The notes beneath the pieces are model-generated. The model was not told the origin of the DNA. It did not search any database and saw only the letters and a program-made list of their open reading frames with translations. From Litoreibacter ponti (GTDB lineage Bacteria; Pseudomonadota; Alphaproteobacteria; Rhodobacterales; Rhodobacteraceae): DNA of 64,000 nt. The number at the start of each line of letters is the position of its first letter. The stretch's first letter is position 1. Of the stretch, positions 52,801 to 61,608 are shown one piece after another. Both the position numbers and the translations under genes were made by a program. The stretch covers positions 2,480,001-2,544,000 of the forward strand of contig NZ_QBKS01000001.1 in the NCBI RefSeq assembly GCF_003054285.1. The letters are read 5' to 3'.

Positions 52801-54352
52801 GATCTCACCTCCGCCGCACCACGACATCTACTCGATCGAGGATCTGGCGCAACTGATCTACGACCTCAAGCAGATCAACCCACGCTGTAAGGTGACGGTG
52901 AAGCTGGTTGCCGCAAGCGGTGTTGGCACGATTGCCGCCGGTGTGGCGAAGGCGAAAGCGGATGTGATCCTGATTTCCGGCCATAATGGCGGGACGGGCG
53001 CGTCGCCTGCGACCTCGATCAAATATGCAGGTCTGCCGTGGGAGATGGGTTTGACCGAAGCGCATCAGGTGCTGGCGATGAACAACCTGCGCGAGCGGAT
53101 CACGCTGCGCACGGATGGTGGCTTGCGTACGGGGCGCGACATTGTCATGGCCGCGATGATGGGGGCCGAGGAATACGGCATCGGTACCGCTGCGCTGATC
53201 GCGATGGGCTGCATCATGGTGCGTCAGTGCCAGTCGAACACTTGCCCGGTGGGTGTGTGTACCCAAGACGAGGCGCTGCGCGAGAAGTTCACCGGCACCG
53301 CGGATAAGGTGGTGAACCTGATCACCTTCTACGCGACCGAGGTGCGGGAAATCCTGGCCTCGATCGGGGCGCGGTCGCTGGACGAGGTGATCGGGCGGGC
53401 GGACTTGCTGGCGCAGGTATCGCGTGGCTCTGCCCATCTGGATGATCTGGACCTGAACCCGCTGCTGATCACTGTCGATGGCGCGGACCGGATCGTCTAC
53501 GACCGGACCCGCGAGCGCAATGCGGTGCCGGACACGCTGGATGCACAGATCGTTAAAGACGCGCAGCCGTTCTTCAACGATGGCGAGAAGATGCAGCTGT
53601 CCTATGCCGTGCAGAACACCTTGCGGACCATTGGGACGCGGGCGTCGAGCCATATCGTGCAGCGCTTCGGGATGCGCAACGATCTGCAGCCGGATCATTT
53701 GACGGTGAAGCTGAGCGGCTCTGCCGGGCAATCGCTGGGTGCCTTTGCGGCGCCGGGTCTGAAGCTGGAAGTCTTTGGCGACGCGAATGACTACGTGGGC
53801 AAAGGCCTGTCGGGCGGGCGCGTCGTCGTTCGCCCCGCGCAGGACAGCCCGTTGAAGGCGGATGAGAATACGATCATCGGCAACACGGTGCTTTACGGCG
53901 CAACCGATGGCTACCTGTTCGCCGCTGGCCGGGCAGGCGAGCGGTTCGCTGTGCGAAACTCCGGCGCGAAGGTCGTGATTGAGGGCTGCGGCACCAATGG
54001 CTGCGAGTACATGACCGGCGGTGTCGCTGTGATCCTGGGCTCCATCGGCGCGAATTTCGGGGCCGGCATGACGGGCGGCATGGCCTATCTTTATGACCCC
54101 GATGGCGAGTCGCCCGAGCTGATGAACATGGAGACGCTGGTGACCTGCCCTGTCACCGTCGATCATTGGGAGAGCCAGCTGAAAAGTCTGATCGAGGCGC
54201 ATGTGGCCGAGACAGAAAGCGTCAAGGCCGCGCGGATCCTTCAGGATTGGGACGTGGAGCGCGCCAATTTCGTGCAGGTCTGCCCAAAAGAGATGCTGGT
54301 GCATCTGCCCGCGCCGCTGAGCCTTGAGGCAAAGGCAGTTCCAGCGGAATAA
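49817..54352 (+). CDS. gltB: Glutamate synthase large subunit
   Basis: 1511 residues, the family size. GltB makes two glutamates from glutamine and 2-oxoglutarate. Order: propeptide, glutaminase domain whose N-terminal catalytic Cys is Cys34 (HASCGVGL; exposed by cleavage), central domain, FMN/2-oxoglutarate synthase domain (SGHNGGTGASPATSIKYAG), 3Fe-4S cysteines (GCIMVRQCQSNTCPVGVC), and a C-terminal beta-helix with repeated G-x-x-G. AAGGAG precedes the ATG. Separate from gltD by one hydrolase gene and 130 bases of repeats. Confidence 0.97.
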   Translation: MTKFDQDWVAHEEEKRRYMDENSLYREADEHASCGVGLVVSIDGKKSRKVVENGINALKAVWHRGAVDADGKTGDGAGIHVQIPFKFFGEQVERTGHTLRDELLALGQVFLPRTDHGAQETCRTIIESEVLRMGYYIYGWRHVPVNIACLGDKANATRPEIEQILISNSKGVEEEEFERDLYVIRRRVEKAAAAAQVPGLYICSLSCRSIIYKGMMLAEQVAEFYPDLMDERFESAFAIYHQRYSTNTFPQWWLAQPFRMLAHNGEINTLKGNLNWMKSHEIRMASGAFEDRAEDIKPIVPQGSSDSAALDAVFEVLVRSGRSAPMAKTLLVPESWSKQAVEMPKAWQDMYSYCNSVMEPWDGPAALAMTDGRWVVAGLDRNGLRPMRYAVTGDGLLIAGSETGMVPFDEATVREKGALGPGQMIGVHMGKAKLFHDTELKDKMSAALPFGDWVGKITDLDEITLDVEETAIFSGSELRTRQIAAGYSIEELEQILAPMADDGKEALASMGDDTPSAVLSKKYRPLSHFFRQNFSQVTNPPIDSLREFRVMSLKTRFGNLKNVLDEDSSQTEILVLNSPFVGNAQFDKLCDQFNADMVTLDCTFDANEGQGALRSALDKLRNEAEDAVRSGAGHIILTDQDQNADRIGMPMILATSAVHSWLTRKGLRTFCSLNVRSAECIDPHYFAVLIGCGATTVNAYLAEDSLADRIERGLLDMSLTEAVASYRNAIDQGLLKIMAKMGISVISSYRGGLNFEAVGLSRAMVAEYFPGMQSRISGIGVSGIQTKVAEVHASAWRNGTDVLPIGGFYKARRSGEKHAWEAQTMHMLQAACTRASYDMWKQYSQTMKANPPIHLRDLLDIKPLGEPISVDEVESITSIRKRFVTPGMSLGALSPEAHKTLNVAMNRIGAKSDSGEGGEDPAHFVPEPNGDNPSAKIKQVASGRFGVTAEYLNHCEELEIKVAQGAKPGEGGQLPGMKVTDLIARLRHSTKGVTLISPPPHHDIYSIEDLAQLIYDLKQINPRCKVTVKLVAASGVGTIAAGVAKAKADVILISGHNGGTGASPATSIKYAGLPWEMGLTEAHQVLAMNNLRERITLRTDGGLRTGRDIVMAAMMGAEEYGIGTAALIAMGCIMVRQCQSNTCPVGVCTQDEALREKFTGTADKVVNLITFYATEVREILASIGARSLDEVIGRADLLAQVSRGSAHLDDLDLNPLLITVDGADRIVYDRTRERNAVPDTLDAQIVKDAQPFFNDGEKMQLSYAVQNTLRTIGTRASSHIVQRFGMRNDLQPDHLTVKLSGSAGQSLGAFAAPGLKLEVFGDANDYVGKGLSGGRVVVRPAQDSPLKADENTIIGNTVLYGATDGYLFAAGRAGERFAVRNSGAKVVIEGCGTNGCEYMTGGVAVILGSIGANFGAGMTGGMAYLYDPDGESPELMNMETLVTCPVTVDHWESQLKSLIEAHVAETESVKAARILQDWDVERANFVQVCPKEMLVHLPAPLSLEAKAVPAE

Positions 54353-54359
54353 ACATCTG

Positions 54360-54390
54360 GAAGAGGGCGGGTTTTACCCGTCTTCTTTCT
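54360..54390 (+). terminator. Terminator of gltB, overlapping the end of the convergent gene
   Basis: Stem GAAGA (54360-54364) with TCTTC (54381-54385) and CGGGT (54368-54372) with ACCCG (54376-54380), three-base bulge, loop TTT; followed by TTTCTT. The convergent hypothetical gene ends at 54374 inside the loop, so the same bases code its last residues. Confidence 0.65.
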
Positions 54391-54862
54391 TGACCTCACA
54401 CTCGCCGCCCGCCGCGCATTGCTCGACAGCCTTGATCGCGTCCGCTTTCGGGTTCGGGAAGGCGAAGCTGTAGCACGGGTCGACATTGAAGATCAGACCG
54501 GTATCCGTCCGCAGCACGAAGGCCATGTAATCGGTGTTCGGGCTCATGCGGGCGCACCATGGTCCGGCGCAGTCCAGATTAATTGTGACAGGTGCCTGCA
54601 CGTCCTCGGTGAAACCCTCGCTGGTCAAGAGCTTGCCCCGGAAGGTCGCGTCGACCGCGACCTCTTGCGGTGGGCCCTTGAACGGGTCCGGGATGCCAGC
54701 GGTATCGAACGCGAACTGGCCGTTGACGATGAAGAAAGTCTGATCCGCCTCTGCCACGGTTTTGAAGGCCGCGACCGGGTCTGGGCGCAGGCAGGACAGG
54801 GCGGCGGCTTGGCTTGCCCCCAATGAGAGCGCCAAGGCGGCGTATGTCATGTGTTTGATCAT
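54374..54862 (-). CDS. Exported protein of unknown function
   Basis: 162 residues with a signal peptide (about 1-21, MTYAALALSLGASQAAA then LSC). Mature part has four or more Cys (LSCLRPDP, LDCAGPWCARM, VDPCYSF, EQCAAGGEC), probably disulfide-bonded in the periplasm. No known domain recognised. 10 bases separate it from rppH upstream on the same strand. A rhodobacterial conserved hypothetical is likely. Confidence 0.7.
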   Translation of the reverse strand: MIKHMTYAALALSLGASQAAALSCLRPDPVAAFKTVAEADQTFFIVNGQFAFDTAGIPDPFKGPPQEVAVDATFRGKLLTSEGFTEDVQAPVTINLDCAGPWCARMSPNTDYMAFVLRTDTGLIFNVDPCYSFAFPNPKADAIKAVEQCAAGGECEVKKEDG

Positions 54863-54872
54863 GGGTCAGACC

Positions 54873-55355
54873 CTATAGGAGTGGACGGAAGGCTTCGATC
54901 ACTTTGCCGTACACCTCGCGCTTGAATGGCACGATCTTGCCGAGAAGCGCATCCGCGTCGAGCCAGCGCCATTCGGAAAACTCGGGGTGGTCGGTCTGAA
55001 TGTCGATCTCGCTGTCGTGACCCAGAAAACGCAGCAGCACCCATTTCTGCTTTTGACCGCGGAAGCGACCTTTCCAGACCTTCGGCACAAGATCATGGGG
55101 CAGGTCGTAGGTCAGCCAATCGTCGGTCTCGTTTTCCACACGTACTTTGGAGGCCGGAACGCCTGTTTCTTCTTCCAACTCACGCAAGGCGGCCTCGCGC
55201 GCGGTCTCGCCATCGTCGATGCCGCCTTGGGGCATCTGCCAGGCGGGCACGTCGCTGTCGATCCGCTGCGCGACGAAAATCTGGCCCTGCGCATTGACGA
55301 GCATCACACCCACGCAGGGGCGATAGGGCAGCTTTGCGATGTCCTCGGGGGTCAT
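54873..55355 (-). CDS. rppH: RNA pyrophosphohydrolase
   Basis: 160 residues. RppH removes pyrophosphate from the 5' end of mRNA, which starts RNase E decay. Nudix box at residues 44-66 (GGIDDGETAREAALRELEEE, then TG), N-terminus PYRPCVGVMLVN with the GVM motif of the RppH/IalA group, and WLTYDLPHDL. Follows ctpA with a terminator between them. Confidence 0.94.
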   Translation of the reverse strand: MTPEDIAKLPYRPCVGVMLVNAQGQIFVAQRIDSDVPAWQMPQGGIDDGETAREAALRELEEETGVPASKVRVENETDDWLTYDLPHDLVPKVWKGRFRGQKQKWVLLRFLGHDSEIDIQTDHPEFSEWRWLDADALLGKIVPFKREVYGKVIEAFRPLL

Positions 55356-55358
55356 GTG

Positions 55359-55382
55359 AAAAGGGCGGGCCTGCGCCCGCCC
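55359..55382 (-). terminator. Intrinsic terminator of ctpA
   Basis: 8-bp perfect GC stem 55363-55370 with 55375-55382, loop of four; on the minus strand four T follow (plus-strand A-run 55359-55362). Seven bases after the ctpA stop and just before the rppH start, so rppH may need its own promoter or read-through. Confidence 0.7.
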
Positions 55383-55388
55383 ATCTCC

Positions 55389-56735
55389 TTAATCGTCGGC
55401 CGGGCCGAGCGCGGTCAGGCCCTTCAGGACATCAAGCGCGTAGGCCAGCTGATAGTCTTCCTCGCGAAGCTTGGCGACTTCTTCGGCCTTCTTCTGCTCG
55501 GCCTCAAGAAGCTCGCGCTCGTCCTCGGAGATATCGTCATTGTTCGACAGAGAGCCGCGCAGATCGGCCTCGGAACGGCCGGGGCGTGCGTTCGTCTCTT
55601 CTTCCTCGGTCTCCTCGGTCGGGCGACGCGGCGGCTGCACGACGATGATGTCGGGCGACACGCCCAGCGCCTGAATGGAGCGACCCGACGGCGTGTAGTA
55701 GCGCGACGTGGTCAGGCGCATCGCGCCATCGCCGCGCACCGGTACAACCGTTTGCACGGACCCCTTACCGAAGCTCTTTTCGCCCACGACCACCGCGCGG
55801 CGGTGATCTTGCAGCGCGCCTGCGACGATCTCGGATGCCGAAGCGGAGCCACCGTTGATCAGAACCACGATGGGTTTGCCGTTCGCCAGATCGCCTTCGG
55901 TTGCGTTGTAGCGCTCGCTGTCGCGCGGATTGCGGCCACGGGTCGAGACGATCTCGCCCTTATCTAGGAACGCGTCGGAGACGGCGATGGCCTGTGTCAG
56001 CAAGCCGCCGGGGTTGTTGCGCAGGTCCAGCACGATGCCGTTGATGTTGTCCTCGCCACCGGCTTCCTCGATCTGCTTTGCGAGCCCGTCCTTGAGGTTC
56101 GGGAAGGTCTGCCGGTTGAAGGTCGTGATGCGCAGAACGACGCTGTCGCCTTCAATGCGCGAGCGCACGGCGGTCAGCTTGATCGTGTCGCGGACGATGG
56201 AGACCTCGAACGGCTCATCGATGCCTTCGCGCACAACGGTCAGGATAATCTCGGACCCGACAGGGCCGCGCATCATGGTGACAGCTTCCTCAAGGGTCAG
56301 CCCCAGAAGCGATGTGCCATCGACAGAGGTGATGAAATCGCCCGACTCCATCCCGGCCTCATCAGCGGGGGTGCCGTCCATGGGCGAGACGACCTTCACG
56401 TAGCCATCTTCCTGCGTCACTTCGATGCCAAGACCGCCAAACTCGCCGGAGGTCTGGGTCCGCATGTCGTCAAAGTCCTTGGGCGGCAGGTAAGAAGAAT
56501 GCGGATCGAGTGAGGTCAGCATGCCATTGATGGCGGCCTCGATCAGATCGGCCTCGTCCACCTCTTCGACATATTGCGCGCGAATGCGCTCGAAGATGTC
56601 ACCGAACAGATCGAGCTGCTCGTAGACGGTGGACTTCTTGTCGGCTTCCTGGGCCACGAGCGGCCCGGCGAATTGCGTGGTTACCAAAACGCTCGCGGCT
56701 GTGCCGAGCGTGGCGGCCATCAGAAATTTTCTCAT
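55389..56735 (-). CDS. ctpA: C-terminal processing peptidase CtpA (S41)
   Basis: 448 residues. Signal or anchor segment (1-28), PDZ domain (about 90-175: FGGLGIEVTQEDGYVKVV), then the S41 protease with the Ser-Lys dyad in GGSASASEIVAGAL and EKSFGKGSVQT. Cuts near C-termini of periplasmic proteins such as peptidoglycan hydrolases. C-terminal acidic and Glu-rich tail. Eight bases after envC; the neighbour envC is a plausible functional partner in cell-wall remodelling. Confidence 0.95.
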   Translation of the reverse strand: MRKFLMAATLGTAASVLVTTQFAGPLVAQEADKKSTVYEQLDLFGDIFERIRAQYVEEVDEADLIEAAINGMLTSLDPHSSYLPPKDFDDMRTQTSGEFGGLGIEVTQEDGYVKVVSPMDGTPADEAGMESGDFITSVDGTSLLGLTLEEAVTMMRGPVGSEIILTVVREGIDEPFEVSIVRDTIKLTAVRSRIEGDSVVLRITTFNRQTFPNLKDGLAKQIEEAGGEDNINGIVLDLRNNPGGLLTQAIAVSDAFLDKGEIVSTRGRNPRDSERYNATEGDLANGKPIVVLINGGSASASEIVAGALQDHRRAVVVGEKSFGKGSVQTVVPVRGDGAMRLTTSRYYTPSGRSIQALGVSPDIIVVQPPRRPTEETEEEETNARPGRSEADLRGSLSNNDDISEDERELLEAEQKKAEEVAKLREEDYQLAYALDVLKGLTALGPADD

Positions 56736-56743
56736 ACGGATTA

Positions 56744-57871
56744 TTATTCCCTTATGTTGGCGAACCAGTCGGCCGGATTGATCGGCGCATCGCCTTTTCT
56801 CACCTCTATATAAAGCGACTCTTGCTGAATGCCGCCACCTCCATTCGCCGCAGTGTTCAAAAAAGCGTCAGGATTGGGAGGTAAACCGCCCATCAGCCCT
56901 AACGGCGCGCCCTGTCCGACGACCTCGCCCACCTCGCCGAAGGTTTGGCCAAGTCCCGCCAGAATCAACAGATAACCGCGCCCGGGCTCCAGGATCATCA
57001 CCGTGCCGTAGTCGAGAAGCGGACCGGCGTAGCGGATCGTCGCGGGCCAGGGGGCTGTCACGAGGGTCTGCGCCCGGGTTGCCAGGACGAGCCCGGGGCG
57101 GGTGACCCCAGATGCGTCGGTCTCGTTGAAGCCGTGCAGGACGGTGCCCGGGGCAGGCAGCGGCAAGCGCCCTTTCGAGGTCTCGAAATCCGCAAGGTTC
57201 GACGTATCCGCCGCGTCGAGCTCTGTCAGGCTGGACGCGAACCCCTGTAGCGTGTCCGCGCTTTCCACGAGGCGGAGCATCGCGTTGCGATCCGCGGTGA
57301 AGGCCTTCGGCAGCTCGGTCCTGTCCGCCATGGCCTGCGCAAGCGCGGAGCGAGCGGTTTGGACGCCGGTCAAGGCACCCGTGAGCTGGTTGGCAGCGCT
57401 GGCCTGTAGACGTCTTAAATCGCGCACTTCTTCGAGCTGATTGCGCAATGTTAGAGCCTCTTTTCGAAGCGCGGGCGTCACATCGGACAGGATCATTCCG
57501 GAGCGCGCAGTGCCAAGTGGCCCCGTTGGATGCACCATCAGCAAGGGCGCGGGGGAGGCACCGATTGTCTGCAAGACACCAAGCAGTCGGGACAGGCGGT
57601 CGCGCTTGGCCTCGAAGGTCAGGGCGATGGTGCGCTCGCGGATGGACGCGCGGCGCAAGCCCTCGCGCAAGGCGGCGAGGCCTTCCTCATAGGCGCGCAC
57701 GGTCTCGGTCAGGGCGTCGATGCGGTTCGATGCGCTCTGCGCCTCGGACAGGGCGGATGCGGCGTCGGTGAGCATCTGGCTTGCGCGTTTTGCCGTTGTA
57801 ATCGGGTCTGATTGCGCGCCGGCTTGCGTGGCAAAAAGCGTGAGGGCCAAGAGGAGCGGTCGTAGCTTCAT
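56744..57871 (-). CDS. envC: Murein hydrolase activator EnvC-like protein (degenerate LytM)
   Basis: 375 residues. Signal peptide 1-19 (MKLRPLLLALTLFATQAGA), long coiled coil (about 25-200), and a C-terminal LytM/M23 fold. The usual zinc-binding His pair of active M23 peptidases is replaced (TVMILEPGRGYLLILAGLG), so it is probably an activator of amidases rather than an enzyme, like E. coli EnvC. I moved the start to ATG 57871, which overlaps the gpmI stop by four bases; the longer frame runs inside gpmI. Confidence 0.87.
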   Translation of the reverse strand: MKLRPLLLALTLFATQAGAQSDPITTAKRASQMLTDAASALSEAQSASNRIDALTETVRAYEEGLAALREGLRRASIRERTIALTFEAKRDRLSRLLGVLQTIGASPAPLLMVHPTGPLGTARSGMILSDVTPALRKEALTLRNQLEEVRDLRRLQASAANQLTGALTGVQTARSALAQAMADRTELPKAFTADRNAMLRLVESADTLQGFASSLTELDAADTSNLADFETSKGRLPLPAPGTVLHGFNETDASGVTRPGLVLATRAQTLVTAPWPATIRYAGPLLDYGTVMILEPGRGYLLILAGLGQTFGEVGEVVGQGAPLGLMGGLPPNPDAFLNTAANGGGGIQQESLYIEVRKGDAPINPADWFANIRE

Positions 57872-59388
57872 TTCGCGATCAGGGACATGCCGGTCATCTC
57901 GTCGGGTTTTGGCAGGTTCATCAGGTCGAGAAGCGTCGGCGCGAGATCGGCAAGACGTCCATCCTGAAGTTGCGCGTTTTGTGGCCCATTGTAGAGGATC
58001 ACGGGCACTAGATTGAGCGTGTGCGCGGTGTGAGGGCCACCGGTTTCCGGGTCGATCATCGTTTCGCAATTGCCGTGATCGGCCGTGATGATCATGGTGC
58101 CGCCCGCTTTATCCAGGGCGGAAATCACCTGTGTTAGACCCTGATCAACCGCCTCGCATGCAGCCATAGCGGCTTTCAGATCGCCGGTATGGCCGACCAT
58201 ATCCGGGTTGGCGTAGTTGACGACGATCAGATCGTAGCCGTCTTCGATTGCGCCGATCAAATCGTCGGTCACCTCGCTTGCCGACATTTCCGGCTGCATG
58301 TCGTAGGTCGCGACGGACGGGCTCTTGGGCATGTGCCGGTCTTCCCCCTGTTCGGGCACCTCTTTGCCGCCGTTCAGGAAGAAGGTGACATGCGGGTATT
58401 TCTCGGTCTCGGCCACGCGGAACTGGCGCAAGCCTTGCTTAGCCACCCAAGCGCCGAGCGTGTTGGCGATCTTCTTCTTCGGGAAAACCGTCGACATGTA
58501 GGCGTTATGATCTTCCGAATAGTCGACCATGCCGAGCTTTCCGGCGAGGTCCGGTCGCGAACTGACGTCGAAATGATCGAATTTCGGGTCGGCCATTGCA
58601 GAGAGGATTTCGCGGGCGCGGTCGGCGCGGAAGTTTAGAAAGAAGATCCCGTCTCCGTCTCTCATGCCGTCGTAGTCGCCGATGACGCTCGGCAGGATGA
58701 ATTCGTCGGTCTTGCCATCGGAGTACGACGCCTCGATCGCCGATTGGGCGGTTTCTGCGCTTTCGCCTTTGCCCAGGACGGTGGCGTTGTAGGCCTTTTC
58801 GATCCGATCCCAGCGGGTGTCCCGATCCATCGCGTAATATCGGCCAGAAACCGTGGCGATCTTTACCTCGCTCGGCAGCTTGGCGTTCAGCACTTCCAGA
58901 AACTGCAAAGCCGATTGGGGGGCGACGTCCCGACCGTCCGTCATTGCGTGTAAAACAGTGTCTATTCCAGCGTAAACCAGCGCTTTTGCTGCGGCGATGA
59001 TGTGGCTGACATGACCGTGCACGCCACCATCGGACATGACCCCGAAGAGATGCGCAGTGCCGCCAGTTTCTTTTAACGTGGCGATAAAGTCCTGTAGCGC
59101 GTCTTCCTTGGCAAAGGTGCCTTGCTCAATGGCGAGATCAATCTGACCGAGATCCATCGCGACGACACGACCTGCGCCGATATTGGTATGCCCGACCTCG
59201 GAATTGCCCATCTGGCCCTTCGGCAAGCCGACATCCGGCCCGTGGGTGATCAGGGTCGCGTTGGGGCAGGAGGACATCAGCCGATCGAAGGTTGGCGTCT
59301 GCGCCAGCACCGGTGCGTTGCCCTCGCGCGTGTCGGACAGGCCCCATCCATCAAGGATGCAAAGGATCACGGGTTTGGGTGCGGTCAT
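57868..59388 (-). CDS. gpmI: 2,3-bisphosphoglycerate-independent phosphoglycerate mutase
   Basis: 506 residues. GpmI interconverts 3- and 2-phosphoglycerate with two Mn ions. Catalytic Ser in GNSEVGHTNIGAG (near residue 61), LCILDGWG at the N-terminus, and TADHGNCETM near the C-terminus. First gene of gpmI-envC-ctpA, the order common in alphaproteobacteria. Confidence 0.96.
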   Translation of the reverse strand: MTAPKPVILCILDGWGLSDTREGNAPVLAQTPTFDRLMSSCPNATLITHGPDVGLPKGQMGNSEVGHTNIGAGRVVAMDLGQIDLAIEQGTFAKEDALQDFIATLKETGGTAHLFGVMSDGGVHGHVSHIIAAAKALVYAGIDTVLHAMTDGRDVAPQSALQFLEVLNAKLPSEVKIATVSGRYYAMDRDTRWDRIEKAYNATVLGKGESAETAQSAIEASYSDGKTDEFILPSVIGDYDGMRDGDGIFFLNFRADRAREILSAMADPKFDHFDVSSRPDLAGKLGMVDYSEDHNAYMSTVFPKKKIANTLGAWVAKQGLRQFRVAETEKYPHVTFFLNGGKEVPEQGEDRHMPKSPSVATYDMQPEMSASEVTDDLIGAIEDGYDLIVVNYANPDMVGHTGDLKAAMAACEAVDQGLTQVISALDKAGGTMIITADHGNCETMIDPETGGPHTAHTLNLVPVILYNGPQNAQLQDGRLADLAPTLLDLMNLPKPDEMTGMSLIAK

Positions 59389-59528
59389 GGTCAGCTCTTC
59401 TGTGCGGAGGGTTGCTTCTTTGTATGGCGCTGGGCGGGCAGCATCAACCGGCGGCTGGAAATCGAGGTGTGCTTGGGGAAAATTTCGGCTAGAACCTGCG
59501 AAACCACGGAAACAGGAAAGCGTATCTC

Positions 59529-60647
59529 GTGAAGAAGGCTTTAATTACTGGGATCACAGGACAAGACGGCTCTTATCTGGCGGAGTTTCTGCTAGAAAAA
59601 GGGTATGAGGTCCACGGGATCAAGCGCCGCGCGTCGCTGTTCAACACTCAACGGATCGACCATGTCTATGAGGACGTGCATGCCACCAACAAGCAGCTTT
59701 ATCTGCATTACGGCGATCTGACGGACACGTCGAACCTTACCCGGATCATCCAGGAAGTGCAGCCGGACGAGGTTTATAACCTTGGTGCGCAGAGCCACGT
59801 CGCTGTGAGCTTCGAGGCGCCGGAATATACGGCCGACGTGGATGCAATGGGCACACTGCGGCTGTTGGAAGCGATCCGCTTTCTTGGGATGGAAGAGAAG
59901 ACCCGGTTCTATCAAGCCTCGACCTCTGAGCTGTATGGTCTGGTGCAGGAAACGCCGCAAACCGAGCGCACGCCTTTTCACCCGCGTTCGCCCTATGCGG
60001 TGGCGAAGCTGTATTCCTACTGGATCACGGTGAACTACCGCGAGGCTTACGGGATGTATGCCTGCAACGGCATTCTGTTCAATCATGAGAGCCCACGACG
60101 GGGCGAGACCTTTGTGACCCGCAAGATTACGCGGGGGCTCGCGAATATCGCTTTGGGGCTGGAACAGTGTCTATATATGGGCAATATCGACGCGCTGCGC
60201 GATTGGGGTCATGCCAAGGACTACGTCAAGATGCAGTGGCTCATGCTGCAGCAGGATGCCCCGGACGACTTTGTGATCGCGACTGGCAAGCAGTATTCGG
60301 TGCGTCAGTTCATCGAGTGGTCGGCGGCCGAGCTTGGTGTCGCGATACGGTTCGAGGGCGACGGTGTCGACGAAATCGGAATCGTGGCGGAGATCGAAGG
60401 CGACAAGGCCAGCGCCCTGTCCGTCGGTGATGTGATCGTTCGCATCGATCCACGCTATTTCCGGCCCGCCGAGGTGGAGACCCTATTGGGCGATCCGACC
60501 AAGGCGAAGGAGAAGCTGGGCTGGGTGCCGGAAACCACCACGCAGGAAATGTGCGCCGAGATGGTCGCCGCAGACTATACCAGTGCACGCCGGAGCCTGC
60601 TTCTGAAAGAACACGGGCTGGAGCTGCCGCTGTCGTTGGAGCTGTAA
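59529..60647 (+). CDS. gmd: GDP-mannose 4,6-dehydratase
   Basis: 372 residues. Gmd turns GDP-mannose into GDP-4-keto-6-deoxymannose. NADP loop ITGITGQDGSYLAEF (residues 6-20), catalytic TSELYG and SPYAVAKLYSYW (Y-x3-K) and FNHESPRRGETFVTRK. Start is GTG 59529 with AGGAAAG about ten bases before; the next codons read KKALITGITG. Two bases separate the stop from fcl. Confidence 0.95.
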   Translation: MKKALITGITGQDGSYLAEFLLEKGYEVHGIKRRASLFNTQRIDHVYEDVHATNKQLYLHYGDLTDTSNLTRIIQEVQPDEVYNLGAQSHVAVSFEAPEYTADVDAMGTLRLLEAIRFLGMEEKTRFYQASTSELYGLVQETPQTERTPFHPRSPYAVAKLYSYWITVNYREAYGMYACNGILFNHESPRRGETFVTRKITRGLANIALGLEQCLYMGNIDALRDWGHAKDYVKMQWLMLQQDAPDDFVIATGKQYSVRQFIEWSAAELGVAIRFEGDGVDEIGIVAEIEGDKASALSVGDVIVRIDPRYFRPAEVETLLGDPTKAKEKLGWVPETTTQEMCAEMVAADYTSARRSLLLKEHGLELPLSLEL

Positions 60648-60648
60648 C

Positions 60649-61608
60649 ATGCGGATTTTCGTAGCCGGGCATCGCGGAATGGTTGGCGGCGCCATTTGCA
60701 GAGCGCTGCAGGCGCGCGACGGCGTGGAGCTGCTTATGCGCAGTCGGAGCGAGCTGGATCTGACGAACCAGGCCGATGTTAACGCCTTTTTCCAAGACCA
60801 GCGGCCGGACGGCGTCATCCTTGCAGCCGCCAAGGTCGGCGGGATCATGGCGAACAACACTTATCCGGCTGATTTCATTTATGAGAACCTGATGATCCAG
60901 TCGAATGTGATTCATCAGGCGCATGTGGCAGGGGTGAACAGGTTGCTGTTTCTGGGCAGCTCCTGCATCTATCCAAAGCTTGCGCCGCAGCCCATGGCCG
61001 AGAACGCGTTGCTGACGGGGACGCTGGAGCCGACGAACGAGCCATACGCAATCGCGAAGATCGCCGGGATCAAGCTGTGCGAGAGCTACAATCGACAGTA
61101 CGGACGCGACTATCGCAGTGTCATGCCAACGAACCTTTACGGGCCGGGCGACAATTTCCACCCTGAGAACTCACACGTTCTGCCCGCGTTGATGCGGCGC
61201 TTCCACGAGGCGAAGCGAGATGGCTTGTCAGACGTAGTGATCTGGGGCACGGGGACACCCAAGCGCGAATTTCTCCATGTTGATGATATGGCGTCGGGAT
61301 CGCTCTACGTGTTCGATCTGGATCGTGAGACGTTCGAGCGCGAGACGGAACCGATGCTTGGCCATATCAATGTCGGGACGGGGGAGGATATCGCCATTCT
61401 CGACGTCGCGTATATGATCGCCGAGGTCGTTGGGTTCGACGGAGACATCAAGACCGATCCGACGAAACCCGATGGCACACCGCGGAAGCTGATGGACGTC
61501 ACTCGCTTGCAGCGGCTGGGCTGGAAAGCGCAGATTGGGCTGAAACAGGGTCTTTCAGAGACCTATGAGTGGTTTCTGAAGCAAGAGGGCGATCTGCGCG
61601 TGGCCTGA
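60649..61608 (+). CDS. fcl: GDP-L-fucose synthase
   Basis: 319 residues. Fcl (WcaG) epimerises and reduces the Gmd product to GDP-L-fucose. NADP motif VAGHRGMVGGAICRAL (residues 5-20), GSSCIYPKLAPQPM, and YAIAKIAGIKLCESY with the Y-x3-K dyad; HPENSHVLPALMRRF follows. Pairs with gmd. The last 110 bases overlap the convergent GT2 gene, an unusual length. Confidence 0.95.
   Translation: MRIFVAGHRGMVGGAICRALQARDGVELLMRSRSELDLTNQADVNAFFQDQRPDGVILAAAKVGGIMANNTYPADFIYENLMIQSNVIHQAHVAGVNRLLFLGSSCIYPKLAPQPMAENALLTGTLEPTNEPYAIAKIAGIKLCESYNRQYGRDYRSVMPTNLYGPGDNFHPENSHVLPALMRRFHEAKRDGLSDVVIWGTGTPKREFLHVDDMASGSLYVFDLDRETFERETEPMLGHINVGTGEDIAILDVAYMIAEVVGFDGDIKTDPTKPDGTPRKLMDVTRLQRLGWKAQIGLKQGLSETYEWFLKQEGDLRVA

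Noticed and set aside
52805..54304. 499-codon open frame on the minus strand opposite gltB
   Set aside because: Mirror frame of a high-GC gene; composition is His/Arg/Gln-rich with no domain, and gltB is certain.
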